In this document: piece by piece, positions 56,665 to 64,000 of the stretch
Layout of the letters: each line of letters opens with the position of its first letter
How positions within the stretch are numbered: the first letter of the stretch is position 1
Assembly: GCA_015501585.1 (NCBI GenBank)
Contig: JADNRY010000187.1
Coordinates: 1-64,000, forward strand
Source: Rhodocollybia butyracea
Taxonomy: Eukaryota; Basidiomycota; Agaricomycetes; Agaricales; Omphalotaceae
Direction of reading: 5' to 3'
Length of the DNA: 64,000 nucleotides
Notes under the pieces: model-generated
Seen by the model: the letters and a program-made list of their open reading frames with translations, nothing else
Database searches by the model: none
What the model was told of the DNA's origin: nothing
Position numbers and translations under genes: made by a program

Positions 56665-59461
56665 CTTGCTTAGACGCCAGGATGTAGAAGGGAAAGACAG
56701 GCCGCGTCCGTGAAAAACTTTCTGTTAACACTTTCTGAATGATACGCGATTAATTGTTTAGAATCCCACACGTGGCGCGCGGGGCGGCTTATCTCCGGTC
56801 CCGCCGCGCCCAAAGTTCCAAGCAAAATTCAGTAGCTTAGAGTTTGATATCCATCCCAGTTTCAACCTAGGCCTGAATTCGCAACAATTATCACCAAGCC
56901 AACTTGCACACAGAGCAGTACACTGGTTCACTGACGACCCTCCACGCTCCACTAGTATGTCTCTGCGTACTTACGACGATTCGCCCGTGGCACTCCGCGA
57001 CAGACTCGCTCGCATAATTTCCGAATTTTGAATCTGGTTTCTCTTTAGGCCTAGGACATATCGGGCCCGAGATGGATATAATCAACCTGATTGGGATCCG
57101 CCATGAACAATACAGAATAATACCCGCACCCACTGCCATAGCGAATAATTGACGTTCCAAATGTAAACGACCAATTGACCAGTAAATCCACTTACCCACT
57201 CACTCACAGACCTAATGGGAATATACACCTGGCTTACACCTCAATTTTGGGACATCCTTTGTTCGAACTGGCATCTGGGGTCAAGTTTCCTACCAGGGTC
57301 CTTCCTGGTTCTTCACTCACGATCCACATAGAAGCTGATGCGAGTAGGACTGTCACACAGCTCCTCATCCATACCGGTTTTCAATCCCATGATCATCTCT
57401 AGACTTGATGAATTCGAACAAATCAATCGTGATTGCAGATTTGTTCCCGAGAAAACTTCGGAACACAAACACAAGTACCACAGGAGATTGAAGAAAAGAT
57501 CGGAACGACGACCGCTGGCTGCTCTGGTTGGTTGATGCGCGACGACGAATGATATACTGCATATAATCAGAAGAGAATTCAGTATATATATTATAACTCG
57601 CGAGTAACGCGAATCTCATTCTGTGAAAGTTATGGTGGAGCTGCAGAATGTTTATGATAAATATCACAAGATTACAGGATTCAGTAAGGTGGTCTCCATC
57701 TGTCTTCTGCTACTTATACATAGTGAGTACTCGGAGCAGCAACAGGTAGCAACCTGTGGCAACTCTCAACTAAATAATTCAATTATTCAGCTACTTGAGC
57801 CTGCGATACTAGGCGATACCTTGGGCGATACTTCCCACCAGTGGCAACGGGGGCGAGGAGATGTTCCCCACCCAATACTCCTTTACCCCCACCTCTCTAT
57901 ACCTACTAGTACCTTCAAGCTCATGCTACTACAGTTTCGTGATCAATTGTAGGTTGTTGTGGCGACACAGCATGTGCACACATGATTGAGGAGTTTTTGA
58001 ATGTTTTTGAGCGGGACTATCAGGACAGATCTAGACCTATCTAGACACTCTGAGACAGTGACATGACTGTACTGTAGCCGCGAAGATTTCAAGAAACTTG
58101 TTAAATAGTTAACATTCGTGATGGACTTGACAGGACTATATTTATATCTAATACTTGTATTTTACCCCTTACAATATCAGCCCAGCACAAGTTCACGAAG
58201 TCAAATTACGATTTGTATTTTAAGTCAATTGCCAGGTCCAAGTTTTTTTTTACAAAACTCTAAGTACCACATAAGACTACATAGTACTACGTCAGTACTA
58301 TTTCTCGAGAAAGATCGGGTACAAATCTCCTCAAGTCTGGACCATCAGGGAAGTACTGCGGATGATCCATCCAAATCAGGAAGAAAAGCGCTCACTGTCA
58401 GATATGTGATCATCTACATACCTGCTGTCATTGTTCATCTCCATCTCATATCAGCTCATATCTCAGTCTCGCGCAAGTCTCGCGACTACAGGATATCTTA
58501 AGTCATTCTGTGCATGCCGAATGCCTGCTCATTTCTAATACACGACGAAATCGGGACAGCGGGGACATACGCAAAAGTAAAGCTTCGGAAAATATATCAA
58601 TATTGAATATTCAATCAAAAAGCCTACGTTGTCGGCAGGGTCATCACAGGATTCAGGACTCATATAAGCTAATAAACCATCTGCCAGACTGCCACCAGCT
58701 GCCACCCTTGGACGAATCCCAGGTTCCAGCTTGAGGTTTGAGGCCGCGAAGTGTTTGAAAAGCTATCATTAAATTTGGGATTGGGGGAAGGGTAGCGGAT
58801 TTCACGTGAGATAGATATTCATAGTCCTGTATCAGCACTCCAGCTCTAAATATCCTATCCCACATAGCGATGGTACTCCCCCATCAGCTCCTTTTTCTCC
58901 AGCATAAACGCCGTCATCGTACTGTCCCCACACCTCAGTGCCATTGATAACAGTCGAAATTGTGACGCACCAGCTCAAGCCCTAATTTCGGATGCTCTGG
59001 CCTTTGATTTTTGACAATGACAACTCTAATTAAGGAGAAGGGGGGACCGATGGAGGGCTGTATAGCAAGATGAGTTGATGGTGATTGAAGATATTAATTA
59101 GGTACTGATACAACGACGCAAGGCGTAAAACACCTACCAAATACTTCTGGTAAAGCTGGAGGAGAAAATATATTCAGAGCACGTACAGGATGAGGTTGTG
59201 TATCACGAAAGGAAGGATACACGGACGAGGAGCCAAGTAAAAATTCGGGTTTGACCAGCAAAGACGTGCATCATCGTGGTAGCCAACAGGCCAGGTAATT
59301 AATTTCATGCGATAAGTAAAGCTACATAAGTATAAGTAACCATATCCATGTCCATGTGTCGTATGCTAACGAATGTATATGTACTTATCAGTAAAAAAAC
59401 AATTGTTTGTTGAAAATCCAAGGCACGCTAGCCTGAGCGTCTATACATCACAGCATCAAAC
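56665..59461. other. intergenic region, 2.8 kb
   Basis: It contains the LIM gene promoter side and the 3' end side of the SAC gene. Frames at 56891-57199 (-), 57365-57667 (-) and 58118-58501 (+) lack motifs and coherent splicing. Two CGATAC repeats near 57810-57830. No RNA gene recognised. Confidence 0.4.
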
Positions 59462-62400
59462 TCAACCACCAAGCCAAAGCAATCGCTTCACTCCATATTC
59501 CATTTTTGCATACATGCTCGTCATCCTCTGCGCATCCGCAAGGCCCACAACATCTTCTTCGACCACAAATTGTCCCGCTCCAATTTCCATCACGGTACCT
59601 GCACTCCCAACATCCGCACACGCCCTCCGGATTGAATCAACTACAAGATCCACTGCTTCTTTACAGTTGGCCGCGCCGGTCAGCTCGTCCGCGGCCTGAG
59701 AAAACTCGGTCGTGCTCCCATACGACGACGCACGTCTGACTCGTGCTGGATCAATAGGAAGCATCTTGAATGCAGCAGACGAAGTGCGGCTCTCCGTACT
59801 ACCACTAAGACCTGGACTGGATGGCGTGGCATTAGAGAGGATATTGGAGAGGGCACTCCGTCGTATCGAGGGTTTGGAATTCAGAGGTAACGAGAGTCCT
59901 TTAGCATTGCGACTGGACATGGACATAGACGAAGATCTACGAGTAGGAGTAGTCGGTCTCGCTGAAGTCGCCGAAGTGTTCTGTCCTGGCTTCTGCCCTG
60001 GCATAAGTGACATGATAGTGGCAAAGGACCGCTGCGCTGCAGCCTGTGCGGTCTGAATGGGGTCGGGTTTCACCGGGGTGGCCTGGGAGGGTTGCAAAGA
60101 AGGAATTCTCGGTGTGGGTGTCTTGGGAAAGATCGGGGTCGATGGGAGAGAGGCTGATGCGTTGCTGTCCAGACTATTCCGTAGTGAATAACTTGTGACT
60201 CGAGTAGTTTGATTATTATTTAGCCAAGTGATAACGAAACCTGCGTTTTGTAAGGGATCGCGGCTGGCCTCTTCAAGTGGCGAAAGAATGTAGGCGCCTA
60301 CGAGATGTTGTTAAAAACACCACATAGATAGACCAGGATCGATTACCTTTCTTAATTCCTATTACATCGCCAAGGGGAATACGGGTATAAATCTTCACCT
60401 TCTCAAGGGTATAATCGTAGCTCTAAAGCAGAAAGTGAGTATATAAAGTCCACAAAAAATTAGCGCAAAGAACCGTACAACAATATATAGAGCAGAATTA
60501 GTCTGGAATCAGATATTAGTGAGTGTACCAGTAGCAAAACGAACCACTTGCAAGTAACAGCACTTTCTCCTCGAACTTCTCCCCGATGGTTGTGTTCAAC
60601 TCTGCGGGAGAAAACAGGGTCCAGCCCGACAGCAACCTTTCACCTTCGGATAAACACCTCGAGACTGACGTAGCAATGGCTTCGGCACGAATCTTTGAAA
60701 GTCGGATGAGATCCCGGGGATCCGTAGACTGAAGCTTGAGAAGAAACTCTGAAAATACGGTAATGGTACGGGTTCCAAGCATGTAGTCAATCACCGCTTG
60801 CGAAAACCAGTCGCTAAAGGTTGATGTGTACATTCTAGTCAAAATGTAAGATTAGCAACAGAGTGTAGATCTTCGCGACTTGCCTCGCCAGGGAGTTCAC
60901 CCCGTCATTAAGCAGACCACTGAGATCACGCCTTCCTGTTCTACATTAGATGTTAACAAATTTTCGAAAGGCGACATGTTCAAAAATCACCTCGTAAAAT
61001 CTCCCTAAACAAGGAAGAACTCAGTAACTTTATCTGAATCGTCACCAGGAACAAACCTTTAGCGCTGATGTTCCAGCACTATAAAAGAGTCAACGACTGA
61101 TGGTAGATAGAATCTGACATCAAGAACTCACTAAGCTCGACTAATTGCATCACCATTATTTGCCCAAACTAGGGATAGCTTAGCCTCAATTCGAGGCAGA
61201 CAGAGAAAACTCCTCACCGTCGTTGAAAACATGATCAGTTTCGGCCTTTTCGACAGTGTGCGGAGCGAGAAGCGCCACAGCGCTCAATTGCTTGTTCAGG
61301 ATGTTCCTTGCGAATGCGGACTAGAGCAAAAATGTTAGTTGCAGATAATGAGAGGTGGGATAGACGAAACGAACCTGAACAACATTGGTTCTATCCAAGC
61401 AATCGATACAATTCACACGGAATACGCCCTTCTGTTGCGACAGGGCCACTCCGTCACAGACCCAGAAGAAGGCTTGTGAATCAAAAACTTTCTCCATCGT
61501 GTCGACGAGGTGTGAAATATTTTCGTATCTATTATAGTATTCGCGGTAAGGTATATGTCGATGTCAAAAGGACCGAAACGTACTTCATTCCTTTGGTCTC
61601 CTTATGAAAGTCATATTCGTTATATCTGGCATCAGGCATATCTAACTCTGTGAGGTATTCACGATAAGCACTTGTTACTCCACTCTCTTTGCCGTGTTGC
61701 TCAGCAAGGTTGACAATAGTCTGGTTAAACAAGTGAGTTTTTATTCAATGATTATACAGTGTATTTAACGAACATGAGGACCGTAGTGAGGTACAGTTTT
61801 TTGAAAATGCCGCTTCATCGCATTGAGATGTTGTTCGCGTGTCCGTTCTGAAGATACAAGGGGTGGTGGTTTCAGTCCATAACCAGTTTGTGTCCAGAAC
61901 AGAGGGACTAGAGGGACAAGGTTTAAAGTGCAAAAGTTGTTGCCAAAACCAACTTACTGGATCCTCTAACTTGGACATAACTAAACACGTTGGTAGATCC
62001 ATCCCGCTGGGTGGAATCGCTTGTCGTTTACAGATCGTTGATCATATCAAGGATGAACGTACCTTGACTCGCATGATAGTTTCACTTTCTACAAAATTGG
62101 CGACATGAGCGTCATCGTCAACACCTCGTCGTTGATACCGTAGTCCTGCTCGATCTCGAGATCTCCTTGATACTATAGCGTAGTCAACTGGTAGACTTTC
62201 CTCAGCATTTTGCGGGTCTGGAACAAGGAAGGATGCGGTTTGATAATACCCTTGCATGATGGGGAGGATGTAATAGTGAAGTCCCGAGTCTATAAAAGGT
62301 TTTGCTAGCCACTCATTCCACCAGAATCGTCGGTCTACTCTACGCCAAAGCGGTAATGTTGGATAAGGCTCTGCCAAGGGGTCAACATTATCAGATTCGA

Positions 62401-63704
62401 AAACAGCTGGTGCTTTTGATGGAAGGGCATCCAGATCAGCGAGGAGGTCATGTTGCTTTTTCGATTTGGCCAGTCGTTCCTGCTTGTGTTGTAGTGACCG
62501 AGTGATATCTACGATAGTTCAGTTCGTTGATCAAAATATAAATCTAGTACGTACCAAAAGTATAAGCGTAGAACATGTTCTTGGAGAATTCACGGATACA
62601 TTCTTTGACGATTTTTACCTCGAGTTCCGAGTGCTTTTCCTCTGCTGTTTCTGGCGCAGGTGCTGTCGCACTCAAAATGCTCTCGATGACGTCATCCGGA
62701 TGTTCCTCTTCGTCCAAAGCATCCAAAGACAGAGACAGTGGCGCTGGCACTTGCGTACCCAGTTCAGGGGAAGAAGGAAAGAGCGAGCTCCGTTTCGACA
62801 ATCTGCTCCAGAAAGAAAGCCTTGAGGCAAGGACTTTGGCGATGGGTGCAGATGAATCCTGGGGTTCGATGCCTGATGGGGTCGAGGGTCCTGAAACCGA
62901 AAGCTCGGAAGCAGAGTCGGGAGGTGATTGGTTACTGTAATTGTCAGAGTTTGGAACGAGTGTGGCAGTAGAGGTCTTGACGATTTGAGGCTCGGAAAAC
63001 TGTACGTGAGGTGCACCGGAAGCCGATTCTTCCTGATCTAAGGAGCTCCTTTCTGGAGAAGAGGAAATTGTGTCTATAGTATCGCTCGTTGAGATGATGG
63101 GCTGACGTAGTGTATTCCTGGATGCTAGAGTATTTACAGTCACTCGGGCTTTGTCTTCGACCAGCGGAATGGCGGCGACGCTTTTTATACTGTGAACCAT
63201 ATGCAATGGATCAAATACTTTCGAAGGAAATGAGATTTGAACAGATATGATAGCTAGATGTGCTTACGATTTCCGGCATCCTCTTTCGCTGTAATGACCA
63301 ACAGATACGACGCTATCATTCAAAATGATTACCACTATTGTAGCATGATACTTATCAAGCGACTTGCCAGAGAACAATTCCAATATACCAACAATTCCGT
63401 AGACGATTATCGATTCCTTCCAGTCATACGACTCGTCATTTCCGGATAGTTCTTCGGCTTGACCGCCTTTGCCCCAAGCAACTCGTATATAGGGTGACGT
63501 TGCATCTTGTTCAGATAGATGAGGTCTTAATAGTAGACCATGCTTAGTGACCAGGAGAGCAATGTGGTTGTATGGATACGGATGAGGAGTTGGTGGAAGA
63601 ATATCTTTCGGATGAAAGCCAGTCGTGTGAGGTGGAACAGAAACTGGCGTTAAAGGTGACTTTGGAGGCGACCTGGCCTCGGGTTTGATAAAGAATCGTT
63701 TCAT
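59462..63704 (-). CDS. SAC-domain phosphoinositide phosphatase (Sac2/INPP5F-like)
   Basis: A multi-exon gene from 63704 (MKRFFIKPEARSPPKSPL). The SAC N-terminal part includes NHIALLVTKHGLLLRP, YGIVGILELFSG, YLLVITAKEDAG and HSIKSVAAIPLVEDKARV. A long Ser-rich insert lies at about 63100-62680. FSKNMFYAYTF, RFWWNEWLAKPF and ILPIMQGYYQTA come next. RYQRRGVDDDAHVANFVESE, VFSYVQVRGS, PLFWTQTGYGLKPPP and the signature CIDCLDRTN (61410-61384; Cys-x5-Arg-Thr) follow. A downstream hSac2-type region includes VKIYTRIPLGDVIGIKKGAY and a disordered C-terminus ending at 59462. SAC enzymes remove phosphates from phosphoinositides on internal membranes. Catalytic residues are present; probably functional. 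Lipid specificity cannot be read from sequence. Confidence 0.85.
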
Positions 63705-64000
63705 GGCCAGAGAACGACGCTGGTTAATGTCATGAGCAACAGAGTGAGTTATCCACGTGTGATGACGCTCGAGTTGCGCTTTTTGTAATTATTTTGTATG
63801 AACTTTCATGCCGCCAGGGTGAAATCTTTTCCTCAGGTCCAATATTGATGCTGAAACTTTACTCTCAGTGGCCGAAGCTCATTTAGTGCCAAAGAAGACG
63901 CTCTTCTTGTACAATATCTGGCCAAGTTTGCAGGAACCGAGGGAAGAAAGGGAAATAATATTTATAAACAACTCTGTGACAATGTACGTGGTCCTCAAAG
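63705..64000. other. upstream flank of the SAC gene
   Basis: Presumed promoter of the minus-strand SAC gene. No element recognised; the window ends before another gene is apparent. Confidence 0.35.

Overview
The window is nuclear DNA of a basidiomycete fungus, most likely an Agaricomycete. Genes carry many short (about 45-60 bp) GT...AG introns with CTAAC/TTAAC-type branch points. It holds mushroom-type multi-pass membrane families and MULE-like transposase relatives of mushroom type, and a Ty1/Copia element whose primer site fits an initiator-tRNA half molecule. No species can be named from sequence alone.

Layout. (1) 1-23.8 kb: a gene of a repeated seven-transmembrane (7TM) family is split by one very large DNA transposon (1048-23244). 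The transposon has inverted termini and a 10-bp target duplication (GCACTGAGCG). Its cargo is a KOW-type protein (+), a giant fusion of MULE-like transposase with a USP-like cysteine peptidase, PHD finger and Tudor-like segment (-), a second MULE-like transposase (+), a possible Fe(II)/2-oxoglutarate dioxygenase-like protein (-), and a small zinc-binding protein ending in a SUMO-interaction-like motif (-). A young Copia retrotransposon (14683-21449, own 5-bp duplication AGAAG) is nested inside, so the host transposon was about 15.4 kb before that hit. (2) 23.8-51.4 kb: a segmentally duplicated block. It has six more 7TM copies (three +, then three -), a TLC-domain membrane protein plus stray copies of its last exon, three histidine-phosphatase copies that each appear frameshifted, and duplicated fragments of unknown genes. 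(3) 51.4-64 kb: apparently ordinary single-copy chromosome with a large LIM-domain (paxillin-like) gene and a SAC-domain phosphoinositide phosphatase gene, both on the minus strand.

The main point of interest is the large compound transposon. The original 7TM reading frame is recovered across its insertion site when one copy of the 10-bp duplication is removed. Its transposase fusion carries ubiquitin-peptidase-like and chromatin-reader modules, and the dioxygenase-like and SIM proteins travel with it. Several of its ORFs already show single-base frameshifts, so this copy is probably decaying. All gene structures were deduced by eye from splice signals and comparison of copies within the window; no database search was run.
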